A stretch of 64,000 bases of DNA, taken from the NCBI RefSeq assembly GCF_016862895.1, contig NZ_BONV01000019.1, forward strand, positions 148,987 to 212,986, read 5' to 3'. The notes beneath the pieces were generated by a model. That model made no database searches. It was not told the origin of the DNA and saw only the letters and a list, made by a program, of their open reading frames with translations. Within the stretch, counting starts at the first letter, position 1, and each line of letters starts with the position of its first letter. The DNA is from Planotetraspora kaengkrachanensis. GTDB taxonomy: Bacteria > Actinomycetota > Actinomycetes > Streptosporangiales > Streptosporangiaceae. Below, piece after piece: positions 8,136 to 17,700 of this stretch. Position numbers and translations under genes: made by a program.

Positions 8136-8945
8136 ATGGATGACATGAGAGCGGGCGGGGACGTGGCCGACCGGGCGCGGCTGACCCCACCGGAGGCGCG
8201 GGCGCTCTTCCGGGCGGGGCTTGTCACACCCACCTCCGGCTGGGCGGCGGGCTGGACCCAGGCCAACCTGATCGCGTTGCCGAGGGACCGGGCGTACGAC
8301 TTCCTGGTGTTCGCCCAGCGCAACCCGCGGTCATGCCCGGTGCTGGACGTCACCGAGCCGGGCGAGACCGCAGCGTCGATCTTCGCCGGCGACCTGCGCA
8401 CCGACCTGCCCGCCTACCGCGTCTACCGGAACGGTGAGCAGGTCGCCGAGGTCGCGGACGTGAGCTCCCACTGGCGTGACGACCTGGTCTGCTTCCTCAT
8501 CGGCTGCAGCTTCACCTTCGAGGCGGCCCTGCTGGAGGCGGGTGTGCCGGTCCGCCACATCGAGGCGGGCACGAACGTGCCCATGTATCTGACCGACCGC
8601 CCGTGCCGGCCGGCGGGCGAGCTGGCCGGCCCCCTCGTGGTGTCGATGCGTCCGGTCCCCGCCGAACTGGTGTCGGCCGCGGTCCGGATCACCTCGCGTT
8701 ACCCGGCCGTCCACGGCGCCCCGGTGCATGTGGGCGATCCCGCCGTGCTGGGCATCGCGGACCTCGACCGCCCTGACTTCGGCGACGCGGTGGAGGTACG
8801 CGCCGGCGAGTTGCCGGTCTTCTGGGCCTGCGGGGTGACTCCCCAGGCCGCGGTGATGCGGTCGCGGCCTCCGTTCGCCATCGGCCACGCGCCCGGCCAC
8901 ATGGCGATCACCGACGCCCGCGACAGCGCGTACGCGGTGCCCTGA
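8136..8945 (+). CDS. DUF1445 / D-glutamate cyclase-like putative hydro-lyase
   Basis: 269 aa, the usual size for this family. Recognisable stretches are [24 protein letters not shown] at the N-terminus, [21 protein letters not shown], then [29 protein letters not shown]. The C-terminus reads [33 protein letters not shown]. Relatives are annotated as putative hydro-lyases; a mitochondrial relative is D-glutamate cyclase, converting D-glutamate to 5-oxo-D-proline. The exact substrate here is inferred. ATG at 8136 is used; ATG at 8145 is also possible. The MFS gene beyond it is convergent. Confidence 0.82.
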   Translation: MDDMRAGGDVADRARLTPPEARALFRAGLVTPTSGWAAGWTQANLIALPRDRAYDFLVFAQRNPRSCPVLDVTEPGETAASIFAGDLRTDLPAYRVYRNGEQVAEVADVSSHWRDDLVCFLIGCSFTFEAALLEAGVPVRHIEAGTNVPMYLTDRPCRPAGELAGPLVVSMRPVPAELVSAAVRITSRYPAVHGAPVHVGDPAVLGIADLDRPDFGDAVEVRAGELPVFWACGVTPQAAVMRSRPPFAIGHAPGHMAITDARDSAYAVP

Positions 8946-8983
8946 CCGGCCCCCCTACCGGGCCATGTCGGACCGCACCGCGA

Positions 8984-10195
8984 TCAGGCCGTGGCTGCTG
9001 CGGGAACGGCACCGGGGACGGCCGTGCGACGGGAGATCCTCGGGGCGATGGCTCCGATCCCGAGGGCGGCACCGATGCCCGCGACGGCGCTGAACCACCA
9101 GACCACGGCGGGGCCGGCGGCGGCGTAGACGGTGGTGCCCACGGACAGGGTGATGAATCGGGCGATGCCCCACGTCCACTGGAAGCTGCCCTGATAGCGG
9201 CCGCGAGCGTCGGCCGGGGCGAGGCTCGCGACGATCGAGCCGGGGATGCCGCCGACCATCGCCTCGCCGATCGACCAGAGGACGACCGTCCCGCCGTACG
9301 ACCAGGTGTCGTGCGCCACTCCGGTCAGAGCGATGCCGGTCGCGGCGAGCACACTGGCACTCACATAAACCGGGACCTGCCGGAACCGGGCCAGGACGTT
9401 CGTGGCGATCGGTTGCAGCACCACCACCAGGGCGGCGTTGAGCGTGGCCATCAGGCCGAGGGTGGTGGCGGGCAGGCCGTGGTCACGGATCGCCAGCGGC
9501 AGGCAGACCTCGGTGAGCGAGTAGATCGCCAGCCCGACGCCGAACAGCGGAAGCAACGCCCGCATCAGCGGATCCCGGAACACCACTCCGTAACCCGTCC
9601 CGCCTCCGGAATCGGTGGTCCGCACGGCGACGGCGTTTCCGCCGGGCAGCAGCACGACGATGATGAGCGCGAACGCCAGCGAGCTCGCCGCGTCCAGCGT
9701 GAACAGCAGCCAGTAGCCGTGCGTCGCCAGGAATCCGCCGAGCATTCCGGCCACGGCGGTGCCGATGTTGATCGCCCAATGGAGCAACGAGAAGGCGGTG
9801 CGCCGCCGCTCGGCAGGCACCGTGTCGGCGAGCAGGGCGCCGGCGGCCGGGCTGACCATCGAGCCCGCCGCGCTGAGAAGCGCGGCCGCGAGTGCCAGCG
9901 TGACCACGTTCGGCGCGGCGAACAGCAGGCCCTGCGCGAGAGCCGTTCCGATCAGTCCGGTCAGCATCGTGGGACGCCGGCCCACCCGGTCGGCGAGCAG
10001 GCCGCCGACCACCGGGCCGATCAGGTTGCCCGCGCCCAGCGCACCCAGCACGTACGGGGTCTGCGTGGTGGGGATGCCACGCGATCCGAGGTAGAAGACG
10101 AGGAAGGGGGTGACCACGTAACCGAGCCGGTTCACCACGGTGCCGGCGAAGACGACCCAGGCGGTACGGGGCAGTCCGCTGAAGGTGGAGAGCAT
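8984..10195 (-). CDS. Major facilitator superfamily transporter (drug exporter type)
   Basis: About 403 aa from the ATG at 10195, which has AGGA eight bases upstream; an in-frame upstream start at 10222 is less likely. Around twelve hydrophobic helices are visible. The conserved loop after helix 2 is GGLLADRVGRRPTMLTG, and SFQWTWGIARFITLSVGTTVY lies in the C-terminal half. The family exports drugs or takes up small solutes by proton coupling. It is divergent from an ArsR-type regulator whose start is about 70 bp away, so that protein is the probable controller of the pump. Confidence 0.83.
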   Translation of the reverse strand: MLSTFSGLPRTAWVVFAGTVVNRLGYVVTPFLVFYLGSRGIPTTQTPYVLGALGAGNLIGPVVGGLLADRVGRRPTMLTGLIGTALAQGLLFAAPNVVTLALAAALLSAAGSMVSPAAGALLADTVPAERRRTAFSLLHWAINIGTAVAGMLGGFLATHGYWLLFTLDAASSLAFALIIVVLLPGGNAVAVRTTDSGGGTGYGVVFRDPLMRALLPLFGVGLAIYSLTEVCLPLAIRDHGLPATTLGLMATLNAALVVVLQPIATNVLARFRQVPVYVSASVLAATGIALTGVAHDTWSYGGTVVLWSIGEAMVGGIPGSIVASLAPADARGRYQGSFQWTWGIARFITLSVGTTVYAAAGPAVVWWFSAVAGIGAALGIGAIAPRISRRTAVPGAVPAAATA

Positions 10196-10264
10196 GTCGG
10201 AGATCCTGCGACCGCCGTACACTCATGACCATTGATTAAGTCCAGATCGAATCTTGGAGCGCCC

Positions 10265-11236
10265 GTGCTGTCCGAACTGGCCTTCTCAGCCGACGATCTG
10301 GCCCTGACCCGGTTCGCGGTCTCGCCGATGTGGGAGGTCGTCACCAGCTTCCGGCTGCTCGCGATGGGAACCGCGCATCCCGTGCACCGCGCCTGGATCG
10401 ATCAGGTACGGCCGCGCGTGGCCGCCGCCAAGTTGGACTCGGGCTGTTTGGCCGAACTGATCCCGGCCAGTCGTTATCTCCCCGACTTCCTCACCCCGCC
10501 GCCCGACGAGCCGGCTCCCACCCTCGACGCCGAACTCGCCGCCATCCGCGCCACTCCGGCCGATCAGGTGCTGGCCGACCTCGACCTCCTCGGCGGCGCC
10601 GGTCCCCACGGCAAGGCTCTTCGCGCCGACCCGGAAGCCCGGCTGCGCCGCCTCACGGAGGAGATCGAGGTCTACTGGGAGGTGGCGCTCGCTCCCTACT
10701 GGGCGAGGATCCGCGTGGTGCTCGACGCGGACGTCTTCCACCGTGCCCGGCAGGTCGCCGAGCGCGGCGCGGGCCACCTGTTCAACGACCTGCACTCCAC
10801 GGTGAGCTGGGACGACAACACCCTCCGGTTGGTCCGCAGGCATTGCGGCATCCGCCGCGAGACGACCGGGTCGGGGTTGCTGCTGGTCCCCTCCGTCTTC
10901 GCCGACGGCATGCTCACCTGGTCGCGCCCGCCGGAGCCGCCCCAGCTCGCCTATCCCGCGCGCGGAATCGGCACGTTGTGGGAGAGCCGCCCGGTCGCGC
11001 ACCTCGAGGCGATCGCGCGTGTCCTCGGCCGATCCCGATCCGTCATCCTGGCCGAGTTGGAGGCCCCGGCCTCCACGACCGATCTCGCCCGCCGCACCGG
11101 CATCTCCGCGGCGGGGGTCTCCCAGCACCTGACCGCCCTGCGGGACGCCGGCATGGTCAGCGCCCACCGTGCGGGCCACTCGGTCCTCTACGCCCGCACG
11201 ACCATCGCGGAATCCCTCCTCGCCGTGACGGGCTGA
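10265..11236 (+). CDS. ArsR-family regulator with large N-terminal ligand domain
   Basis: 323 aa from GTG 10265, preceded by GGAG; a TTG at 10232 would add 11 residues but lacks a ribosome-binding site. The N-terminal about 240 residues match the DUF5937-type region of actinobacterial ArsR proteins (FAVSPMWEVVTSFRLLA near the start). A winged helix occupies roughly residues 250-315: SRSVILAELEAPASTTDLARRTGISAAGVSQHLTALRDAGMV, then the wing RAGHSVLYARTTIAESLL. No arsenical-binding Cys motif is seen. It probably represses the divergent MFS exporter in response to an organic ligand. Confidence 0.8.
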   Translation: MLSELAFSADDLALTRFAVSPMWEVVTSFRLLAMGTAHPVHRAWIDQVRPRVAAAKLDSGCLAELIPASRYLPDFLTPPPDEPAPTLDAELAAIRATPADQVLADLDLLGGAGPHGKALRADPEARLRRLTEEIEVYWEVALAPYWARIRVVLDADVFHRARQVAERGAGHLFNDLHSTVSWDDNTLRLVRRHCGIRRETTGSGLLLVPSVFADGMLTWSRPPEPPQLAYPARGIGTLWESRPVAHLEAIARVLGRSRSVILAELEAPASTTDLARRTGISAAGVSQHLTALRDAGMVSAHRAGHSVLYARTTIAESLLAVTG

Positions 11237-11250
11237 ATCGCTCGAGGCCG

Positions 11251-11421
11251 TCAGCGGGCGGCGCGGACGGCCGTGACGACGGCGGCGACGGCGCCGAGCG
11301 AGAGGGCGACGGCGAAGCCGATCATCGTGGCCTCGAGGGCCGCGCTCTGGATGACGAGGCTGAACGCGATCGACGGCAGGCCCATGCCGAGGTAGGCGAC
11401 GACGCCGGGTGGCGGCGCGGC
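11251..11421 (-). pseudogene. 3' remnant of an MFS transporter gene
   Basis: Reading the minus strand, about 56 codons end at the TGA at 11251-11253. They encode the sequence pattern of a final MFS helix pair: VVAYLGMGLPSIAFSLVIQ, then ALEATMIGFAVALSLGAVAAVVTAVRAAR. There is no start codon or upstream transporter sequence. The frame runs directly out of the stop codon of the VOC gene at 11422, so a deletion has apparently joined the two. Confidence 0.6.
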
Positions 11422-11898
11422 TCAGGTCCGCCAGGGCATGTGCTGGAGGGTCCAGGTGTTGCCGTCCGGGTCGGCGAAGGCGGCGTAGAAGACACCGCCC
11501 AGATCCTCGACCGGCCCCACGTCGGCGCCGCGCTCGATGAACGTCGCCCGGGCCTGCTCGATGTCGCTCACCACCAGGTGCAGGCCGCGCAGCGTCCCGA
11601 CGGGCATGTCGAGAGACGGTACGCCCTCGCTCAGGACGATCGAGCAGGCCGAGCCCGGCGGAGTGAACTGGACGATCCGCACCCCGTCCGCCGGTCGCAC
11701 GTCCACGTCCGGGTGGAAACCGAGAGCCGCATAGAAGGCCTTGGCCCGGTCGATGTCCTCGACGGGCACCGGGACGAGTTCGAGCAGGAACATCCCGGGA
11801 CGTACGGGCGGCATGTCGGGGTCGGCCGGGATGTCGGCGACATCGGCCGGAATCTCGGTCTGCGTGCGCCGCAGGTCGCCGGGCTGGGAGTCGGTCAT
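11422..11898 (-). CDS. VOC (glyoxalase/bleomycin-resistance) family protein
   Basis: 158 aa from ATG 11898, which overlaps the stop of the preceding SRPBCC gene by four bases (ATGA). After a short variable N-terminus the VOC fold is clear: MFLLELVPVPVEDIDRAKAFYAALGF, then GVRIVQFTPPGSACSIVL, LRGLHLVVSDIEQARATFIERGADVG, and FYAAFADPDGNTWTLQHM. Members are metal-dependent lyases, dioxygenases or binding proteins. The ArsR-SRPBCC-VOC order is a common actinobacterial stress operon, but the substrate is not evident. Confidence 0.83.
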   Translation of the reverse strand: MTDSQPGDLRRTQTEIPADVADIPADPDMPPVRPGMFLLELVPVPVEDIDRAKAFYAALGFHPDVDVRPADGVRIVQFTPPGSACSIVLSEGVPSLDMPVGTLRGLHLVVSDIEQARATFIERGADVGPVEDLGGVFYAAFADPDGNTWTLQHMPWRT

Positions 11899-12401
11899 TC
11901 GAGATCGCCTTTCGGGGTCGTTTCGCTGAGCACCTCGGCGAGCCGGTCGTAGGCCTCGCCCGCGCCGCGTTTCATGGGGGTACGGAGCACGCTGTCGCGG
12001 ATCTCCCGCGAGGAGTAGCGCACGGTGGTGTTCATCGTGGTCCTGCCGTGCGACTCGTCGAAGACGGTGGTGACGAGCGCCTCGCCCGCTTCCCAGCCGG
12101 TGTGCAGTTCGGTCTGAACCAGCCGGTATGGCGGTTCGACCTCGTGGTACACGCCGCTGAGGCCCATCTCGGCGCCGTCCGGACCGCGAGACACGAAGCG
12201 CCACGTGCCGCCGGGACGCAGGTCGATCTCGCAGACGACGAGATGCCAGCCACGCGCCCCGTGCCACCGCCGGAGCAGTTCCGGCCGGGTGAACGCGTCG
12301 AACACGAGCGGACGGGACGCGTCGAACGTCCTGGTCAGAACCAGTTCGGTGTCGGACGGTGTCGTCACAGACAGGCCCTCGCCGGGCGCCGGCCGTGACA
12401 T
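11895..12401 (-). CDS. SRPBCC / AHSA1-like domain protein
   Basis: 168 aa from ATG 12401, which shares one base with the ArsR stop (TGATG). The AHSA1-type START-like fold is recognisable from LVLTRTFDASRPLVFDAFTRPELLRRWHG, GWHLVVCEIDLRPGGTWRFVSRGPDG, GLSGVYHEVEPPYRLVQTELH and the final helix GAGEAYDRLAEVL. These proteins form a hydrophobic cavity for small ligands. It is the middle gene of a three-gene translationally coupled operon. Confidence 0.85.
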   Translation of the reverse strand: MSRPAPGEGLSVTTPSDTELVLTRTFDASRPLVFDAFTRPELLRRWHGARGWHLVVCEIDLRPGGTWRFVSRGPDGAEMGLSGVYHEVEPPYRLVQTELHTGWEAGEALVTTVFDESHGRTTMNTTVRYSSREIRDSVLRTPMKRGAGEAYDRLAEVLSETTPKGDLE

Positions 12402-12757
12402 CACAGGGCCTCCCGTTCTCCGGTGCCGGACTTGTCGGCCTCGAGTTCGCCCAGCAGGTCGTCGAGTCGCTGATAACTCTCCTCCCAGTAGGAGCGGTAG
12501 TCCGCCAGCCAGTCCATCGCGGTCTTGAGCCGGGTGGCCTCCAGCCGGCACGGTCTCCGCTGCGCGTCGCGACCTCGGGAGATCAAGCCCGCGCGCTCCA
12601 GCACCCGCAGGTGCTTGGAAACGCCCGGCTGGCTCATCGCGAACGGGGCGGCCAACTCCATCACCGTGGCCTCGCCTTCCGCCAGCCGGGCCAGGATCGC
12701 CCGCCTGGTGGGATCGGCCAATGCGGCGAACGTCGCGTCGAGAATGTCGGAGGCCAC
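12401..12757 (-). CDS. ArsR-family winged-helix repressor
   Basis: 118 aa from GTG 12757. The protein is a compact winged helix: FAALADPTRRAILARLAEGEATVMELAAPFAMSQPGVSKHLRVLERAGLISRGRDAQRRPCRLE, followed by a dimerising C-terminal helix rich in Trp/Tyr. This is the SRPBCC-associated ArsR subfamily, which usually controls its own operon. Here the operon is this gene, the SRPBCC gene and the VOC gene. The palindromic AT-rich site 20 bp upstream is the likely operator. Confidence 0.88.
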   Translation of the reverse strand: MASDILDATFAALADPTRRAILARLAEGEATVMELAAPFAMSQPGVSKHLRVLERAGLISRGRDAQRRPCRLEATRLKTAMDWLADYRSYWEESYQRLDDLLGELEADKSGTGEREAL

Positions 12758-12776
12758 GCTGATTACCTTCCAGTTC

Positions 12777-12796
12777 TATAACTAGATGGTTTTATA
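12777..12796. promoter_or_regulatory. Probable ArsR operator
   Basis: A dyad with TATAAC at one end and GTTTTATA at the other, including a perfect AAC-N6-GTT core, in otherwise GC-rich DNA just upstream of the ArsR start at 12757. AT-rich dyads of this kind are typical operators of small ArsR repressors. Confidence 0.5.
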
Positions 12797-12942
12797 CGTG
12801 TGCGCTTCAGTCCATGTCAAGGCCCGTGCCCCCCCCGCGCCTGCGTCGACCGGGGATGAAGGGAAGCAACCGGCGGGTCGGTCGGCCGGTTCCGGCGGGT
12901 GCGGACCGGGCGGGGGGCGGCCCACACACCGCCGGCCCCCGC

Positions 12943-14067
12943 CTATTCCTTGGGCGGTGCGTCGTCGGACCAGGCGGCGCTGATGACGACGGTGTAGCTC
13001 ATGAGCTTGTCCCTGCCTCCCAGGCTCCAGGACTCCTCGGCGAGGGCGTGCCCGGTGCGCGGATCGATGATCAGCCGGATCTGGCCGAGCGCGCCCGAGT
13101 CGCCGCGCCGGGTGTAGGCAACGGCCACCCCTTTACGGCCGTGCTGGTCGGTGACAGTGCCCAGGCTGGTGATGCCCTTCAGGCCGGCGATCAGCTTGTA
13201 AGCCGCCGCACGCACCTCCGGAGTCACCGGCAGATCGAGCACGAGCGCGTTGGCGCTCCAGAACAGGTACGCGTTCTCGCTCTCGAGACTGCCCGTGCCG
13301 GCGTGCTTTCTGAGCAGATAGGCCTTCAGAGCCGACGGATCGGCCGGCAGCGCGGACAACTCCGCCGAGGTGATCGGCTGTCCGCCGAGGAGGTGAATAT
13401 CCTTGCCGGACAGACCATCTGGCGTCCTGAGCCGGCGAGGCCCCCCCTTTGCGCTGATGATGACGGGTTTCATGCCCTTGGGTGCGGGCTCGGTCCACCG
13501 GGCGGGGGAGCCGTCCCGCTTCCACGCCTGCTCGTCCGCGGCGGTGGCCGGTGCGGCGCCCATGCTCTGGAAGAAGACCCAGCTCCTGTCCTTCGGGCCG
13601 GACGCCAGCCATTTCTCGTCGATCATCCTGATGACGACGTCGTACGGCCTGGCCTTGGGACCGACCTGCCGGGTCTCGCCGTTCTCGATCCTGGTGACCC
13701 AGTACCGCCCGCCTGCGGCCTCGTCGGCGGCGACCTGCTCGGCGGCGACCAGGAGCAGCCCCCGTGCCGTGACGGGCGTGTCCGCGGGTGTGTCCACGGG
13801 CGCGGGCCGCTGGGTGAGGGTGGGCTGAGGCGTGGGGGTGGCGGGGCTCTGGGCGACCATCACCGTGACCATCACCATGACCGCCGCCGCGGCCGCCACA
13901 GCGGGGACGAGCCCGGCGGCGAGAACCAGCCTGCGCCTGCTCGCCCGGCCGCCGGTCTCCTGCGGGAAGGCGGTGACGGCGGCCAGGTCGATCGGGCGCG
14001 GGCCTCGATCGAGCTGGGCGGGCCGGGCCTCTGACAGCACCCGCAGCACGTCGCGATGCCTGCTCAT
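12943..14067 (-). CDS. CU044_5270-family membrane-anchored sigma partner (module 2)
   Basis: 374 aa from ATG 14067, which overlaps the sigma stop by four bases. The cytoplasmic N-terminus (DVLRVLSEARPAQLDRGPRP) is followed by a basic stretch, one transmembrane helix (LVLAAGLVPAVAAAAAVMVMV) and a Pro/Thr-rich linker. The extracytoplasmic domain contains GRYWVTRIENGE, DVVIRMIDEKWLASGPKDRSW and the family-typical ending VTPEVRAAAYKLIAGLKGI...RLIIDPRTGHALAEESWSL. No zinc anti-sigma motif is present. It is probably a regulator or sensor for the coupled sigma factor, inferred from operon structure. Confidence 0.75.
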   Translation of the reverse strand: MSRHRDVLRVLSEARPAQLDRGPRPIDLAAVTAFPQETGGRASRRRLVLAAGLVPAVAAAAAVMVMVTVMVAQSPATPTPQPTLTQRPAPVDTPADTPVTARGLLLVAAEQVAADEAAGGRYWVTRIENGETRQVGPKARPYDVVIRMIDEKWLASGPKDRSWVFFQSMGAAPATAADEQAWKRDGSPARWTEPAPKGMKPVIISAKGGPRRLRTPDGLSGKDIHLLGGQPITSAELSALPADPSALKAYLLRKHAGTGSLESENAYLFWSANALVLDLPVTPEVRAAAYKLIAGLKGITSLGTVTDQHGRKGVAVAYTRRGDSGALGQIRLIIDPRTGHALAEESWSLGGRDKLMSYTVVISAAWSDDAPPKE

Positions 14068-14588
14068 CGGCTGAACTCCTTGAGGTCGAATGTGGTCGGT
14101 GCGTCTTCCATGGCGGCTTCGAGCCGCTTCCTGGCGCGGTGCAGGCGGACGAAGAACGTCGCCACCGAGCAGCCGACGACGTGCGCCGCCTCCCGGTTGG
14201 ACAGGCCCTGCCATGCCATGAGCGTCAGCAGTTCGCGGTCGCCGTCGCTCAACCGGGCCAGGGCGGCCAGGACGGCGGCCCGCTCGGTCACCCCGTCGGC
14301 CACGTCCGCGTCCGCCTCCTCCACCCAGGCACGCAACTCGGCGGCCAGCGAGGCCTGCCGTACCTCGTCCCGGTATCGCCCGTGCATCACGTTGCGGGCC
14401 GTCACCAACAGCCACGGCAACGGCGTCTCGGGGACCATGGACAGGCGCCGCCATGCGACGAGGAAGGTTTCGCCGACCACGTCGTCGGCGAGCTGCCGGC
14501 CCGCCCGGCTCACCGCGTACGCGTATACCTGCTCGTGGCAGGCCGCGTACATCTCGGTGAACCGGGCGCCCGCATCTGGTTCCTTCAC
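14064..14588 (-). CDS. ECF-type RNA polymerase sigma factor (module 2)
   Basis: 174 aa from GTG 14588, eight bases after a GGAG; an upstream ATG at 14675 would add 29 unconserved residues. Region 2 is FTEMYAACHEQVYAYAVSRAG...GETFLVAWRRLSMVPETPLPWLL. Region 4 is LTLMAWQGLSNREAAHVVGCSVATFFVRLHRARKRL. It is close in style to the module 1 sigma and has the same coupled CU044_5270 partner. The organism therefore carries paralogous copies of this switch. Confidence 0.88.
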   Translation of the reverse strand: MKEPDAGARFTEMYAACHEQVYAYAVSRAGRQLADDVVGETFLVAWRRLSMVPETPLPWLLVTARNVMHGRYRDEVRQASLAAELRAWVEEADADVADGVTERAAVLAALARLSDGDRELLTLMAWQGLSNREAAHVVGCSVATFFVRLHRARKRLEAAMEDAPTTFDLKEFSR

Positions 14589-14729
14589 TGGTCCTGCTCC
14601 TTCGTCGGGGAAGGTGTCACCGGGTAATGCGCAGGGAGCCTCCGTTCTTACCTCCGGCGCGGGATCCGGCGCCATACGGCAGGCGCCGCCGCCGGCGCGA
14701 CGCCTGCCGGGCCGGGGCGTGACGACGAA

Positions 14730-14763
14730 GGGCGCCCAGGCCCGTCTCCGGACCTGGACGCCC
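14730..14763 (-). terminator. Hairpin downstream of the sugar dehydrogenase gene
   Basis: 11-bp arms 14730-14740 and 14753-14763 with one mismatch, 17 bp past the stop at 14781. Confidence 0.6.
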
Positions 14764-14780
14764 CTCGCGTGTCACCGGCT

Positions 14781-17700
14781 TCACATGGCGCGGACCTGGG
14801 CGATCAGCGCCTGCGCGTCGCGGACGAGCGCGTCACGCACCGCCCTGTCGGTCACGTGGAACGGAATGCGGACGGAGTCGGCGAACCGCTCCAGCGCCTT
14901 CACGGCGTTCTTCGTCTTGCCCTTGCGCGCGTCCTTGTCGGCCTGGTCGAGCTGGGCGCGCAGGACGATCGAGCCCAGGATCGTCACCGACCCCGCCTCC
15001 CTGAAGTCGCCGAGGAGCGTGCGCACGTCCGCGAAGGAGGTCGTGACCTGGAAGGCGACGGTCTTCGTCGTCGTCCGGCCCGCCTTGTCCTTCGTCGTGA
15101 CGGACAGGCTGTGCTCGCCGAGCGTCAGCCGCCACAGGGCGACCGGCCGTCCCGTGACGACCTGCCCGCCGTCGATCGTCGCGGTCACCGTGTCCACGCC
15201 CGACGTGGCGTCCGCCGCCGAGAAGACCGGCGTGACGGAGGCGGAGTCTCCGTACGCCTTGGCCTCCACGCCGCTGACGTCCAGGGTGGGCGCGGTCTTG
15301 TCGATCCGGACCGTGAGCGATCCGACCGGCGAGACGTTGCCGCCCGTGTCGGTCGCCCGGTACCGCACCTCGTGCACGCCCTCGGCGCTCAGCGTCACCG
15401 GGTTGCTGGCGTTCGACCAGGTGGCGCCGTTGTTGAGGGAGTACTGCCGGCTCGCCACCGCCACGTTGTCGGTCGCGGAGACGGTCAGCGTGACGTCGCC
15501 GGTGTACCAGCCGTTTGCGCCGTTCGGCTGGGCCGGGTTCGGTGTCGCCGTCACGGCCGGCGGCGTCGTGTCCGCGGTGCCGTCCCCCTGGAAGACGAAC
15601 TCGTCGAGGTCCACGCCGCCTGTCGAGGTGACGTAGAGCCTGCCGCTGCCGGTCGGAGCGCCCGCGAGCGCGGTGTCAACCGTCTGCCAGCCGTCCCCGG
15701 CGGGCACCGTGACGGTGGCGAACGGCTCGGCGGACGGCGAGTTCCACCGCAGGGACAACGTGCCTGCGCCGGAGGCCCGGGTCGTCACGCCGGTGATGCC
15801 CGCGAAGTTCACCGGGTCGTAGGCGATCCAGTCACCGGGGTCGAACGAGGTGATCTTGGCCAGGGCGGACGCGGTCTCGTCCTCGACCTCGGTGACCCCG
15901 CTGCTCGCGTCCGCGTGCTCGGCCTGCAACTGCTTCGGGTTGAGGATGAGCGTCGCGTCGCCGAGCGCACCCGGGATGCCGGCGTGGCCGTTGTCCCGGT
16001 AGCTCACGACGACGACGCCGAAGATGTTCTCGGTCTCACCGTGCTGGGGGGCGTCGGCGGGCGTCGCCCACCCCCCGCTGCACCCGGTTCCGGTCGTCAG
16101 CGGGTGGGCGTGGACGTCGTGGCCGAGTCCGAAGGTCCACTGCACCCGGCTGCAGACCGGGGTGTCGCCGTCCTCCGCGTCGGAAACCGCGATCCGGAAC
16201 GGCACCACGTCTCCCCAGTCGATGAAACCGCCGTTTCCTGGAGTCTGGATGGTCACCTCGGGGGCGGTGTTGCCCACGGTGATCTCCGTCGTGGTGAGCC
16301 CGAACTTGCCCTGGGCGTCGGTCACGCGCAGCCGGGCGACGTACTGGCCCAACTCGGCGTAGGTGTGGGAGGCCGTCACGCCCGTCGCGTCGAAGGTTCC
16401 GTTCCCGTCGAAGTCCCACTCGTACGTCAACGTCCCCGGCTCGGCGTCCGTCGACGACTCCGCGCTGAACGCGACGGTGAGCGGCGCGTCGCTGCTCGAC
16501 CTGCGGTCAGCCGTGATCTTCGCCTGAGGGGTCTTGTTCCCCGGCGTGTAGTCGATGCGGTAGAGGCCCGCGTCGGGGTTGGCGCGGAAGAAGCCGTCGC
16601 CGTAGTCGAGGACGTACAACGAGCCGTCGGGGCCGAACTCGATGTCCATCGGGCTGTCGGTGATGGGCATCGCCATCGAGGTGAGCGCGCTGTTGGGCAG
16701 GAACTGCTCGATCGCGGTGACCGGCCCGTCCGCTCCCGAGACCGTGAACGCCGCCAGGTAGTCCTGGGAGAACTCGGCGAAGAACGCCTTCTTGTCCCAG
16801 TACTCGGGGAACTTCGTCGGCGACGGGTTGGACGCGTCGTAGTGGTAGACGGGGCCGCCCATCGGCCCCTGGCCGCCCTGCGGGTCGAAGTCGGTCAGCC
16901 CCGCCCAGGCCGCGGGCTGGTGGGTGTTGTTGTCGCCGTAGTAGAGGTCAGCCGGCGTCGCGGCGGGCAGTTTGTCCAGCCCGGTGTTCCACCGTGACGT
17001 GTTGACCGGACCGCCCGCGCAGTCGAACCACTCGCGCGGCGTCGCGGTCTGGAAGTTCCAGTTGTTGTAGTTGAAGTCGTCGCCCGTGCAGTACGGCCAG
17101 CCGCTGTTCATCGGCGTGCCGATGGGGGTGACGTTCCACTCCACGTATCCGAGCGGGCCGCGGTTGGGGTCGGGCGCACCGGCGTCGGGGCCGTAGTCCG
17201 CCCACGAGACCGTCCCGGTCGCCGGGTCGACGTCCATGCGGAACGGGTTCCGCACTCCCGTCACGAAGATCTCCGGACGGGTCCTGGCCGTTCCCGGGGC
17301 GAACAGGTTGCCCTCGGGAATCGTGTAGGAGCCGTCCTCCTCGACGTGGATCCGGAGGATCTTGCCCCTCAGGTCGTTGCTGTTGCCCGAGCCGCGGCGC
17401 GAGTCGAACCCGGGGTTCATCCCGGGGGCGTCGTTGTTGGGTGCGAAGCCGTTGGCGCCGGGCGTGCTGGCGGGGGTGTTGTCGCCGGTCGCGAGGTAGA
17501 GGTTGCCGTCGGCGTCCCAGTCCATGTCGCCGGCGACGTGGCAGCACTGGCCGCGCTGCGTCTCCACCTTGATGACGACCTGCTCGGTGGACAGGTCGAG
17601 CGCGTCGCCCGTCCACTTGAACCGGGACAGCTGGTTGTAGCCCTTCCACTGGTTCCAGTACGACTCGTCCGCGCCGGCGGGCACCGAGTTGGGCGCCGAC

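Noticed and set aside
14769..16997. Long plus-strand frame opposite the sugar dehydrogenase gene
   Set aside because: Same reason: it is a codon-position GC shadow of a gene with clear domains on the other strand.
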